Below, piece by piece: positions 26,221 to 34,384 of a stretch of 64,000 bases of DNA; positions within the stretch are counted from its first letter, which is position 1, and every line of letters starts with the position of its first letter. The stretch spans positions 2,728,001 to 2,792,000 of the forward strand of contig JAWKNO010000001.1 of NCBI GenBank assembly GCA_041391665.1, given 5' to 3'. A program made the position numbers and the translations under genes. The DNA is from Bacteroidia bacterium. GTDB lineage: Bacteria > Bacteroidota > Bacteroidia > J057. A model generated the notes under the pieces. The model was given only the letters and a program-made list of their open reading frames with translations, did not search any database and had not been told where the DNA came from.

Positions 26221-28164
26221 TTACTTAATGATAAACCGGCGGGTTTCGGTTTTGGATCCGTTGCTCAATCGCACAAAATAGTTGCCGGACGGCCATTGAG
26301 ACGGACTTAAGGTGATGCTATTTTCACCTTTGATTCCACTATGGCTTTCCTGATGAAGTACGGTCCCCCTGATATCCTGAATGGTGATTCCCACTGTATT
26401 ATTTTCCTTCATATAAAAACTCAGGTGGAGGTCCGCATCTTGTGGTAATGGATTGGGATATACATTAAAAGCTGCAACACTTGCATCCAGAGAAATTTCT
26501 ACTTTCTGAGAGTAGGAGAAGGAACCATCCAAATCTGTTTGTTTGATCCGGTAAGTAGCTGTGCCTGTCAATGGGCTGGAATCTGTAAAAGAATAATTGG
26601 AAGTTGTGCTGGCATTCCCAACCCCTTTTACATTTGCAAGCGCGGTGAAGACCACGCCATCCTGCGATCTCTCGACCGTAAAGTAGTCGTTATTCAATTC
26701 GTGTCCGGTTGCCCAGTTTAGCGAAATATGATCACCTGCGGGTTTTACTTCGAGGAAAAGAAATTCTACCGGAAACTGAAAATCGCGTGCGCCCAGCGTA
26801 AAAATATCCCCGTCTTCCAGATTTACCCCTGAAAAGGTAAGCCGTTGTGCGGCAAAATTAAAGATACCTTCCAATGGGGGGAAATCCAGTGTTTTAAAAT
26901 TGTCACCACTTCGCTCAATGATCAGTCGAAGTTGTGAGGGATCATCCACCTGAGGAAGTGAGGAAACTTCAAACTCAACCGATACAACGCCAACTCTGCC
27001 GGTAGCTTCTACTGCCCATGTTCTTTCCAGGCGGCTTTTTATTTCTACCCCATCTACATCTTCTGCATTTCCCTGGGAGAGATTGACCCCATTTTGTCCC
27101 CAAAACAAATATTCTCCATCTTCCAGATCGTTGGGCTTGTAGATTCTGACAATCCCGTGGCCTTTGGCATCCTCATGACTTTCTCCATTTGCCTGCCCGA
27201 TACCTGCAACTTCGTAGCTATGTGTATCATCATGGGAGTAGTAATCTTCGGGAATAATAATATCATATTTGGCAGCGAGGTAATTTTGAATAATCACTGC
27301 CTGGGCAGGATTCAGGATTTTGTTGTAGGTGATAAACTCCATAACAGATCCTTTGAAATAATTACCGGTAGTACCCACTGCACCCGTAGCAGAATAGGAA
27401 CGACCATTCACTCCTCCCAGACCAATTCCGCCACTATCGCTAAATAGTCTTCCTATTCCATTTGCTTCACCTATAAAATTTCCGTTGAGATACCCACTGA
27501 GGGTTCGGGAAGGTTGGTCAAAATAAAAGGTCAGCATATAAGTGGTGGAAGGAGTAACTGCTGTGGATACAAACTTATACCCCCAGGGTGCGTATCCGCC
27601 GTCTTTTGCGAGATTATGTCCGCCAATGTAGAGGTGGCCAGCTTCGATATAAATATTTAACCCGCGGGTCTCGCTGCCCTGTTCGTAGATAAACTGACGC
27701 GTAGTTACATCCGAACTGGTGTTAAAGGCGATAAGGAAGGTTTTTTCCGTGTAAGGACCACCTGTATTTAGGTCGGTATTTCCGGCAATTTGAAAATAAT
27801 CATCATTGCCATCGAAAAAAACAACAGGCCTTCCGTGAACTATATTTGAGTAAAACGCAGGCATTTGTTTGCTGCTGGTTGATGCATCATAACCATTGGA
27901 GGAAAAATCTTTCCAAACAGGAATCTTTTTACCATCAGCAATTCCGGCAATTTTATCTGCCAGCAGCCACATCTTCAGGTCTGTATCATTTCCTATGCCG
28001 CCCGGGCCCTGGTTTCCAATCACACCAGAACTATTGCTCTGTCTGGTAAACATAAAAACAGCTGCGAGAATCATCGTGACTATGCCCGCAGAGAGCGTCA
28101 TGGTCCGTACAGTGGTGGTTTGCTGGAGACTATTTCTGGGGTTATTTCTTTTGTTTCGATCCAT
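26221..28164 (-). CDS. T9SS-secreted protein with LamG-like jellyroll domain
   Basis: 647 aa. The basic N-terminus is followed by a hydrophobic segment (TMTLSAGIVTMILAAVFMF) that serves as an export signal or anchor. Residues 60-310 form a concanavalin/LamG-like jellyroll (KMWLLADKIAG, VVFFDGNDDYFQIAG, LTFYFDQPSRTLSGYLNGNF), followed by a beta-rich region of the kind common in Bacteroidota surface proteins (NPAQAVIIQNYLAAKYDI) and a fibronectin-like module (LNWATGHELNNDYFTVERSQ). The C-terminus is a type A sorting domain (FNVYPNPLPQ to TRRFIIK). It is probably a surface adhesin or carbohydrate-binding protein. It lies between the permease and the aminotransferase but is probably functionally independent. 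Confidence 0.88.
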   Translation of the reverse strand: MDRNKRNNPRNSLQQTTTVRTMTLSAGIVTMILAAVFMFTRQSNSSGVIGNQGPGGIGNDTDLKMWLLADKIAGIADGKKIPVWKDFSSNGYDASTSSKQMPAFYSNIVHGRPVVFFDGNDDYFQIAGNTDLNTGGPYTEKTFLIAFNTSSDVTTRQFIYEQGSETRGLNIYIEAGHLYIGGHNLAKDGGYAPWGYKFVSTAVTPSTTYMLTFYFDQPSRTLSGYLNGNFIGEANGIGRLFSDSGGIGLGGVNGRSYSATGAVGTTGNYFKGSVMEFITYNKILNPAQAVIIQNYLAAKYDIIIPEDYYSHDDTHSYEVAGIGQANGESHEDAKGHGIVRIYKPNDLEDGEYLFWGQNGVNLSQGNAEDVDGVEIKSRLERTWAVEATGRVGVVSVEFEVSSLPQVDDPSQLRLIIERSGDNFKTLDFPPLEGIFNFAAQRLTFSGVNLEDGDIFTLGARDFQFPVEFLFLEVKPAGDHISLNWATGHELNNDYFTVERSQDGVVFTALANVKGVGNASTTSNYSFTDSSPLTGTATYRIKQTDLDGSFSYSQKVEISLDASVAAFNVYPNPLPQDADLHLSFYMKENNTVGITIQDIRGTVLHQESHSGIKGENSITLSPSQWPSGNYFVRLSNGSKTETRRFIIK

Positions 28165-28276
28165 GGGTTTGGTTTAATAGTACCATGACCGAAATTAGCA
28201 GCACACAGCATCAACCCACGACCGAACAGGTTACATTAATTACACATGAAAGAATCCGTGCATTATCGCAGTTCGC

Positions 28277-29626
28277 TTACTCTGTATAATACTCATCCGC
28301 AATGGTTATTGCCTCCGAAATAATTTCCAGTCCTTCGTCGATCTGCGCTTTGGTAATGCTCAGTGGCGGCGCGATAAAAATATAATTCCACCGCACAAAG
28401 GTAAACATGCCCAGTTCCCGGATCTTTGCCGCCATACGGTTAGCGGGCCCCATATCCTGCGGTCCTGCATTCCAGGGCACAACCGGCTCTTTGGTCTGGC
28501 GGTTTTTTACGAGTTCGATTCCTCCCAGCAAACCGGTATTTCTAAAATCTCCGATGGAAGGATGTTTTGCCTTCATTTCCTCTACCTTTGTTTCGAGGTA
28601 AATCCCCATGCGGGCAGCATTTTCTATCAAACCTTCCTCCTCATAGACATTCACCACGGCCAGCGCCGCAGCACATGCGAGCGGATGCGCCGAATAGGTC
28701 AGGCCCAGCGGAAGTGCCCTGTCGTCAAAATGTTGGGCAATTTTGTCGTGAACAATAATTCCGCCCAGAGGAACATAACCCGAAGTAAGGCCCTTGGCCA
28801 TGCAGATGATGTCCGGAACCACGCCGTGATGATCGATGCCAAACATTTTACCTGTTCGCCCAAATCCGCTCATCACCTCATCGTCGATGAGCAAAATGCC
28901 ATACTTATCGGCAATTTCTTTGATCAGCCGCCAGTAGTTGGGGGGATATTTGATGCAGCCGGAAGAACCCGATTCCCCTTCCATCAGGATAGCGGCTATG
29001 CTTTGCGGATTTTCAAACTGAATCACCCGTTCCATATGAGCCGCAGCCCGTTCACCGCATTCTTCTATCGATGAACTGTACCACGGGCAGCGGTAAAAAT
29101 AGGGGTTTTCGACATGAATAAAATTGGGGACGGAAAGGCTGTCAATGGGGTGTTTGCGGGGATCGCCACCGGCAGACATGGCGCCATAAGTGCCTCCGTG
29201 GTAGGAACGGTAAAGAGAAATAATCTTCGATCGTCCCGAATATACACGTGCCAGCTTAATAGCATTTTCAATAGCCTCAGCTCCTCCAAGGGTAAAAAAG
29301 ACCTTATTAAGTCCTTCGGGGGCAATTTCTGCCAGTTTTTTGCCCAACAACCCCCGCACTTCGGTAATCATCCCCGGATAGACATAACAGAGTTTTTCCA
29401 TCTGTTGCTGCATTGCGTCAAGCACTTTCCGGTTGCCGTGTCCGATGTTGACATTCATCAGTTGGGAGGAAAAATCGATATATTTTTTCCCGTGGTTGTC
29501 ATAAAAATATATTCCTTCTGCACGGTCAACCTGTATGGGGTTGAGTCCAGACTGCTTCGACCAGGAAAACAACGTATGATCCAGGTTGTATTGCAAGGTC
29601 TGTGATTGGGAAATGGGCTGATTCAT
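28277..29626 (-). CDS. Class III PLP-dependent aminotransferase (possible beta-alanine/GABA type)
   Basis: 449 aa. Family features are the phosphate-binding GGAEAIENAIKLAR, the YRSYHGGTYGAMS segment, the cofactor-binding Asp in LLIDDEVMSGFGRTG, and the Schiff-base lysine in CMAKGLTSGYVPLGG. These enzymes move amino groups from omega-amino acids to pyruvate or 2-oxoglutarate. The MmsA-type dehydrogenase, cytosine deaminase and nucleobase permease on the same strand make beta-alanine, the end-product of reductive pyrimidine breakdown, a plausible donor giving malonate semialdehyde. This assignment is inferred from context. Confidence 0.9.
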   Translation of the reverse strand: MNQPISQSQTLQYNLDHTLFSWSKQSGLNPIQVDRAEGIYFYDNHGKKYIDFSSQLMNVNIGHGNRKVLDAMQQQMEKLCYVYPGMITEVRGLLGKKLAEIAPEGLNKVFFTLGGAEAIENAIKLARVYSGRSKIISLYRSYHGGTYGAMSAGGDPRKHPIDSLSVPNFIHVENPYFYRCPWYSSSIEECGERAAAHMERVIQFENPQSIAAILMEGESGSSGCIKYPPNYWRLIKEIADKYGILLIDDEVMSGFGRTGKMFGIDHHGVVPDIICMAKGLTSGYVPLGGIIVHDKIAQHFDDRALPLGLTYSAHPLACAAALAVVNVYEEEGLIENAARMGIYLETKVEEMKAKHPSIGDFRNTGLLGGIELVKNRQTKEPVVPWNAGPQDMGPANRMAAKIRELGMFTFVRWNYIFIAPPLSITKAQIDEGLEIISEAITIADEYYTE

Positions 29627-29630
29627 AGGA

Positions 29631-30008
29631 TTATAAGCCGTTTACGACTCTTTTGATATTCTCTTTCAGGACAGATGAATTAAAGTTAATTAATAATCCC
29701 AGTTTTTTTCCGGAAAGTCTCAAATAGGTTAATGTCTGTGAAAAATGAATAGGAGCGAGAAATTCTACGGATTTAAGCTCTACAATTACCTTGTCATCAA
29801 CCAATATATCCAGTCGAAAGGCTGTCGGGAACTCCATTGTTTTGTATTCTAATGGAACATCAACCTCTGTCTGAACATAAAAACCCGCTTCTGTCAGCTC
29901 ATAGGCTAATACTTTTTTATAAACAGACTCCAGCAATCCCGGCCCGAGAAATTTGTGTACTTCGATAGCTTTGCCGATGATTTCATAGGAAAGTTCATTC
30001 TCAGTCAT
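29631..30008 (-). CDS. GxxExxY protein (PD-(D/E)XK-like)
   Basis: 125 aa from MTENELSYEI. The open frame continues 86 codons upstream, but that part is a translation of hairpin repeats and is not credible. The signature G24-LL-E27-SV-Y30 is clear, and D67 with E77-x-K79 (RLDILV, VIVELKSV) gives a PD-(D/E)XK-like core; the family's function is not established. The gene lies between the dehydrogenase and aminotransferase genes, preceded by a repeat block, and looks like an insertion into an otherwise metabolic gene row. Its stop is 4 bp from the aminotransferase start. Confidence 0.85.
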   Translation of the reverse strand: MTENELSYEIIGKAIEVHKFLGPGLLESVYKKVLAYELTEAGFYVQTEVDVPLEYKTMEFPTAFRLDILVDDKVIVELKSVEFLAPIHFSQTLTYLRLSGKKLGLLINFNSSVLKENIKRVVNGL

Positions 30009-30073
30009 ATCAAAAAAATGATTTTGCTTTTTATGCAAATTTGTTCTCGCCAAGGTCGAAAAATACGTAAATA

Positions 30074-30222
30074 GAAACACTTTCCGCCACCCGAAGGGTT
30101 CACGCCAAGGTCGCCAAGAACCGCAAAATACGCAAAGGGAACCTTCGTTCCGCAAGAAATTCTTGGCGTCCTTCGCGGTTCTTTGTGGACTTTGCGAGAA
30201 ACACTTTTCTGCCACCCGAAGG
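30074..30222. repeat. Hairpin repeat block bounded by a 24-bp direct repeat
   Basis: The sequence GAAACACTTT-CCGCCACCCGAAGG at 30074-30097 recurs with small changes at 30198-30222. Between them are nested dyads: CGCCAAGAA (30112-30120) with TTCTTGGCG (30160-30168), AAGAACCGC (30116-30124) with GCGGTTCTT (30175-30183), and CGCAAAG (30131-30137) with CTTTGCG (30190-30196). It lies 8 bp downstream of the MmsA stop and upstream of the GxxExxY gene. Confidence 0.8.
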
Positions 30223-30229
30223 TTGCTTC

Positions 30230-31699
30230 TTAGCTCATCCAGTTGGTGCGGGCCTCGGGGTTCCACTTGACAGTGGTTTTTTTGAGTTGGGTCCAGAATT
30301 CAATAGAACTTTTGCCAGTGATGTCGCAGACACCAAATTTGGATTCATTCCAGCCACCGAAGGAAAACGGTTCTCGGGGCACGGGCACACCAATATTCAC
30401 CCCGATCATGCCGGCACTGGCTTTTTCCTGCACATAACGCGCCATGCCTCCGCTTTGGGTAAAGACTGACGCAGCATTGCCGTAATTGGAACTGTTTTCG
30501 ATGGCGATGGCCTCATCAATATGTTTTGCCCGAATGATTGCAATCACAGGCCCGAACACTTCTTCTTTCGCGATGGCCATTTCCGGAGAAACATAATCAA
30601 TGATCGTCGGTCCGACATAATATCCACCTTCACTTCCGGGAACGCTCGCATTTCTTCCATCCACGAGTACTTTGGCGCCCAGCGTTTCGGCCTCGGTGAT
30701 ATATCTTTCGATCCGCTGTTTGGCTTCAAGGGAAATCACTGCCCCGAGATTTTGGCCGGGAATCACTTTTTTTGCCTCACGGCACATTTCTTCGATAATA
30801 GGTTCTACCGGCCCCACTCCCACCATAGCGGAAGCAGCCATACAACGTTGCCCGGCGCAGCCCGACATAGAAGCCACAACGTTCATCGCGGTCATTTCTT
30901 TATGCGCATCGGGGAGTACCAGCAGGTGGTTTTTCGCTCCACCGAGGGCCACACAGCGTTTGAGGTTACTGGTGGCGCGGCGATAGACAATTTTGGCTAC
31001 TTTGGTGGAGCCTACAAAAGCCACGGCTTTGATGTCGGGGTGGTCGCAGATTCCTTCGACGATTTCCTTATCTCCATGAACGATATTAAACACCCCGTCG
31101 GGGAGACCCGCTTCTTTGAGAAGTTCGGCCATACGGCAGGCACTGAGGGGAACCAGTTCCGAAGGTTTGAGCACCATACAATTGCCCAGGGCAAGGGCGT
31201 TGGGGGCAGTCCAGTGAGGCACCATCAGCGGAAAGTTGAAGGGCGCGATAAAAGCCACCACCCCTACGGGTGCGTACTCCGTGCGGCATTCGACCCCACG
31301 GCTTACTTCCATGACTTCACCGGGAACCAGTTGGGGAAGCGAACAGGCAAATTCGGTAAGTTCGATGCTTTTGTCCACCTCTGCGCGGGCTTCGTCGAGG
31401 GTTTTGCCATTTTCGGCCTGTACCAGCGCAGAGAGCTCGTCGCGGTCGCGGATCAGCAGTTCGCGGTAGCGGTAGAAAATCTGTACGCGCTCTTTGATAG
31501 GCAGGGCAGCCCAGCGGGGAAACACCTCCTGCGCGGCGCGCACGGCCTGATCGAGTTCGGCTCTGCCGGAGAGGGGTAAAGAGGAAATTTCGGTTCCGTC
31601 GAGCGGGCTGAAAACAGGCATTCGGCGTGATTGGTCAGAGACGTATTTACCGGCGAAAAAATTGCGGGCTTCGGGGTATTTGTTGATGGTTTTGGGCAT
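30230..31699 (-). CDS. mmsA: CoA-acylating (methyl)malonate-semialdehyde dehydrogenase family
   Basis: 489 aa from MPKTINKYPE; the longer frame adds ten unlikely residues. It has the aldehyde dehydrogenase fold with FNFPLMVPHWTAPNALALGN, the family-specific VALGGAKNHLLVLPDA and the catalytic cysteine in GCAGQRCMA. MmsA-type enzymes convert methylmalonate or malonate semialdehyde to propionyl- or acetyl-CoA with NAD and CoA. Beside an omega-aminotransferase and a cytosine deaminase, malonate semialdehyde from beta-alanine is the likeliest substrate. The start is 36 bp after the deaminase stop, suggesting cotranscription. Confidence 0.9.
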   Translation of the reverse strand: MPKTINKYPEARNFFAGKYVSDQSRRMPVFSPLDGTEISSLPLSGRAELDQAVRAAQEVFPRWAALPIKERVQIFYRYRELLIRDRDELSALVQAENGKTLDEARAEVDKSIELTEFACSLPQLVPGEVMEVSRGVECRTEYAPVGVVAFIAPFNFPLMVPHWTAPNALALGNCMVLKPSELVPLSACRMAELLKEAGLPDGVFNIVHGDKEIVEGICDHPDIKAVAFVGSTKVAKIVYRRATSNLKRCVALGGAKNHLLVLPDAHKEMTAMNVVASMSGCAGQRCMAASAMVGVGPVEPIIEEMCREAKKVIPGQNLGAVISLEAKQRIERYITEAETLGAKVLVDGRNASVPGSEGGYYVGPTIIDYVSPEMAIAKEEVFGPVIAIIRAKHIDEAIAIENSSNYGNAASVFTQSGGMARYVQEKASAGMIGVNIGVPVPREPFSFGGWNESKFGVCDITGKSSIEFWTQLKKTTVKWNPEARTNWMS

Positions 31700-31735
31700 G
31701 GTTAGTATTTTTTGAGTGTTTCCCAACAATTTACA

Positions 31736-32170
31736 TTAAAGCTCGCCGATATCCTCGTTCCAGAGTTGGGGTTTTTCGGCGATAAACTGCGTCATCATCG
31801 AAATACATTCGGCGAGGTCGAGGTCAATGACTTCCACTCCGTGAGACTCCATAAATGCTCGCGCACCGGGAAAAGTTCGCGATTCGCCGACAATGACTTT
31901 TGGGATTTTAAACTGCACGATGGTTCCTGCACACATGTAACAAGGCATCAGGGTCGAATAAATGACCGTATCGCGGTAACTGCCAATCCGTCCGGCGTTA
32001 AACAGGCAGTCCATTTCGCCGTGAAGGATAGGGTTTTGTTCCTGTACTCTTTTGTTGTGGCCGCGGGAAATAACCTCACCGTTTCTGACAAGTACGGAGC
32101 CAATGGGAATTCCTCCCTCATTCAGCCCGTATAGTGCCTCATCAATGGCTGCCTGCATAAATGGATCCAT
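31736..32170 (-). CDS. Cytosine deaminase of the fungal (Fcy1) type
   Basis: 144 aa. Zinc residues are H50-x-E52 (LHGEMDC) and C77-x-x-C80 (PCYMCAG). The segments GGIPIGSVLV, RGHNKR, GRIGSYRDTVIYSTL and the C-terminal EKPQLWNEDIGEL closely resemble yeast cytosine deaminase as I recall its sequence, rather than the amidohydrolase CodA of enterobacteria. It should convert cytosine to uracil and ammonia in the cytosol. The NCS1 permease gene downstream is a fitting uptake partner. It lies 8 bp from the small lipoprotein gene. Confidence 0.85.
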   Translation of the reverse strand: MDPFMQAAIDEALYGLNEGGIPIGSVLVRNGEVISRGHNKRVQEQNPILHGEMDCLFNAGRIGSYRDTVIYSTLMPCYMCAGTIVQFKIPKVIVGESRTFPGARAFMESHGVEVIDLDLAECISMMTQFIAEKPQLWNEDIGEL

Positions 32171-32178
32171 AACTATGG

Positions 32179-32556
32179 TTATTTAGTCCGTTCTGCCACT
32201 ATTGGAAAGTTGTCGTACCCCGCCACGACAAAGCCGGTAAATGATTCGCCCGAAAAAGTTCCTTTAATGTCCAGATCATTGCCGGAGAAGTATAAACTCG
32301 CTTTGAGTTTGTTTTCATCATCTATGACGATATTTTTTAATTCGATTTTTGAGCCTGCGGCTTCGAGATAGCCGGTATAACCCTCTTCAGCCTGGGTTAG
32401 AACCATCACTCCTTTGTAGTCGCCCTCAGGGGTATTGGTAACACTGAAATCCCAGTTACCGGCGGCGGAGTAAGACACCGACTTTGTGCTTTTGCAGCCG
32501 GAGTATAGTGCAATTGTCATCAAAACAACAACCAGAATTGAAAAATACTTTTGCAT
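32179..32556 (-). CDS. Small lipoprotein of unknown function
   Basis: 125 aa. A lipoprotein signal MQKYFSILVVVLMTIALYSG ends in the lipobox YSGC. The mature part is beta-rich (NWDFSVTNTPEGDYKGVMVL, YFSGNDLDIKGTFSGESFTG) and reads like a single small beta-barrel or jellyroll, similar in style to lipocalin-like domains of Bacteroidota. No catalytic residues are evident. It lies 8 bp upstream of the cytosine deaminase gene, probably in one transcript. Confidence 0.7.
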   Translation of the reverse strand: MQKYFSILVVVLMTIALYSGCKSTKSVSYSAAGNWDFSVTNTPEGDYKGVMVLTQAEEGYTGYLEAAGSKIELKNIVIDDENKLKASLYFSGNDLDIKGTFSGESFTGFVVAGYDNFPIVAERTK

Positions 32557-32627
32557 GGAGGTGGATTTAGTTTTTGGGTGAATTTATGGTTTTTCTGGTA
32601 TCTATAGAAGAATTTATTATCAATATA

Positions 32628-33203
32628 TCAACCCCAAACCACCGTCAGACTTCGCGGGCCGTGCGCACCTATTACCAGCGACTGCTCTATATCGGCAGTT
32701 TTGGAAGGACCGGAAATGAATAAACCAAAACCGGTATCGCCAGAACCGATTCGCTCATAAGCCTCGTGCATATTCCAGACGAGTTGTTCAGCAGATAAAA
32801 AGATCACCAGGTGCTGACAGATAAAGGGTGCAGCACGATGGCCCAGCGCTGTTTCCGTTACCCAGATCGCTGCATTTTCTGCCACGCCAAATTCGCCTTC
32901 CATGACCATGACATCGAGATTTTCGAGTTCGTGCGGGTCGCTGATGGAGGTTAGTTCTACATTTCCCTTCCAGGATTCCAATAAAGCGCCTGCGGTGTTT
33001 CTGGCATCGGGAAAACGGTTATTTAACCAATCGGCAAAGGTTTCCTCCGGGGAGAGGTTCACAGCCTGTCCGCCTACTTTTTTGAGGGTTTCTTCGAACA
33101 GATTTTTGAGCGCTCCCGCAGGCCGGTCAAACTGCGGGATTTCCGGTAGGGCGACTTCGGGCGGTTTGTTCTGGCGGATTCTGGAAAGAATGGAGTTTTT
33201 CAT
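32628..33203 (-). CDS. lutC: Lactate utilisation protein C (LutC), LUD domain
   Basis: 191 aa from MKNSILSRIR; an ATG two codons upstream is an alternative. It has the LutC/YkgG pattern: variable N-terminus with RPAGALKNLFEETLKKVGG, the core GEFGVAENAAIWVTE and ICQHLVIFLSAEQLV, and the C-terminal SGPSKTADIEQSLVIGAHGP. LutC is the third component of the LutABC lactate oxidation system. The lutA-lutB pair is about 8 kb away on the opposite strand, so the operon is split. It probably shares a transcript with the downstream lipoprotein and deaminase genes. Confidence 0.88.
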   Translation of the reverse strand: MKNSILSRIRQNKPPEVALPEIPQFDRPAGALKNLFEETLKKVGGQAVNLSPEETFADWLNNRFPDARNTAGALLESWKGNVELTSISDPHELENLDVMVMEGEFGVAENAAIWVTETALGHRAAPFICQHLVIFLSAEQLVWNMHEAYERIGSGDTGFGLFISGPSKTADIEQSLVIGAHGPRSLTVVWG

Positions 33204-33274
33204 CACCATCGGATTTTGAACATTTCGTTATTAGATATGAGAAAACAGCGCAGAACACATAGTTACTTCAAAAA

Positions 33275-34360
33275 TCACACAAAAACTGCCGAAAAAATTC
33301 TGGGTAAACTGTGATTAATCATTTTCCACGACTCACCTCTGTCGGAGGAAATATATAAACAACCGGAAATAGTCCCAAATGCTAATTCGTCGCCAGAGAC
33401 TGCCAATGCATGCCGCAGTACAATGTCATAACAATTTCCCTGAGGAAGCCCGGTTCGGAACGTTTGCCAGGTTTTACCGCCGTCATCGGTGCGCTGCACA
33501 AATAGCGACCTGTCGATAGCTACACGTATTTTGTCGCTGAGTGCCGGTATTACCCAGGCTACATGAGGATTATTGTGGTCAATGCCAAGCGCAAATCCGT
33601 AGTAATTGCTCCCATCAGGAGAAGTTATTTCCTGCCAGTTATCTCCTCCATTCACCGAGCGATAGACACCGCAATGATTTTGCTGCCATAGAATATCGGG
33701 CTCAGAAAAGCATGCGAGGAGCAGATGTGGATCATAACCCGCTTCCGGGTAAGGATTAGGCAAATAATCGGCTTTTAACCCATTGTGTTTCATTTCCCAG
33801 GTTTGGCCATCGTCTTTGGACGCAAAAACGCCTGCACAGCTCACTGCAATATGGATATGTTTTTCATCGCGTGGGTCAACGACAATCGAGTGAATGCCTG
33901 CATGGTTTCTGCCTCCGCCAAACCAATGTTCCGGTCGGGTGGGGTGATTCCAAAGGCTTTGGTTGAGTGTAAAGGTTTCTCCTCCATCATCGCTGGAAAA
34001 CAACCCGCCCGGCTCTGTTCCGAGATAGAGCCTGTCTGGCTGATTTTTGCCGCCTTTGGCAATGGTCCAGATATACTTCATCGTTGCGGGAAGCCCGGGG
34101 CGGATTTCTTCTCCTTTGGGATAAACAGGTGCGGGCATTTCCTCCCAGGTTTTTCCCTCATCGCGCGAACGATGGAGTTTCTGTCCCCAGTGTTTGTGAT
34201 CGAGTGCTACCCACCAGTAACCGGTACGGTCATCGGCAAGCACCGTAGACACCGAAAATCCCTGGAAAAAGTCGCCGGAGAATAACCATTTTCCCTTTAC
34301 TCGCCTGTAAACGATTAATCCCTTTCCGGTTGCGAGTAATAATGTATCAGATGTGCTCAT
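33275..34360 (-). CDS. Asp-box (BNR) propeller protein, sialidase/sortilin-like
   Basis: 361 aa, with no signal peptide. At least six Asp-box loops of the form S-x-D-x-G-x-T/S-W/F are present (SRDEGKTWEEM, SSDDGGETFTL, SKDDGQTWEM, SVNGGDNWQEI, TDDGGKTWQTF, SSDRGESWKMI), giving a cytosolic beta-propeller. A paired Phe-Arg-Ile-Pro motif of true sialidases is not seen, so glycosidase activity is uncertain. It is 24 bp from the GH20-like gene on the same strand and may belong to that carbohydrate-related set. Confidence 0.8.
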   Translation of the reverse strand: MSTSDTLLLATGKGLIVYRRVKGKWLFSGDFFQGFSVSTVLADDRTGYWWVALDHKHWGQKLHRSRDEGKTWEEMPAPVYPKGEEIRPGLPATMKYIWTIAKGGKNQPDRLYLGTEPGGLFSSDDGGETFTLNQSLWNHPTRPEHWFGGGRNHAGIHSIVVDPRDEKHIHIAVSCAGVFASKDDGQTWEMKHNGLKADYLPNPYPEAGYDPHLLLACFSEPDILWQQNHCGVYRSVNGGDNWQEITSPDGSNYYGFALGIDHNNPHVAWVIPALSDKIRVAIDRSLFVQRTDDGGKTWQTFRTGLPQGNCYDIVLRHALAVSGDELAFGTISGCLYISSDRGESWKMINHSLPRIFSAVFV

Positions 34361-34384
34361 ATTTTGTAAAGATAGTCCTGCACC

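Noticed and set aside
30009..30266. N-terminal extension of the GxxExxY frame
   Set aside because: The translation comes from hairpin repeat DNA and part of the mmsA 3' end, and family members start near MTENELSYEI.
30521..31579. 352-aa open frame antisense to the MmsA dehydrogenase
   Set aside because: Shadow of the real coding strand; the sequence is His- and Phe-rich without domain features.
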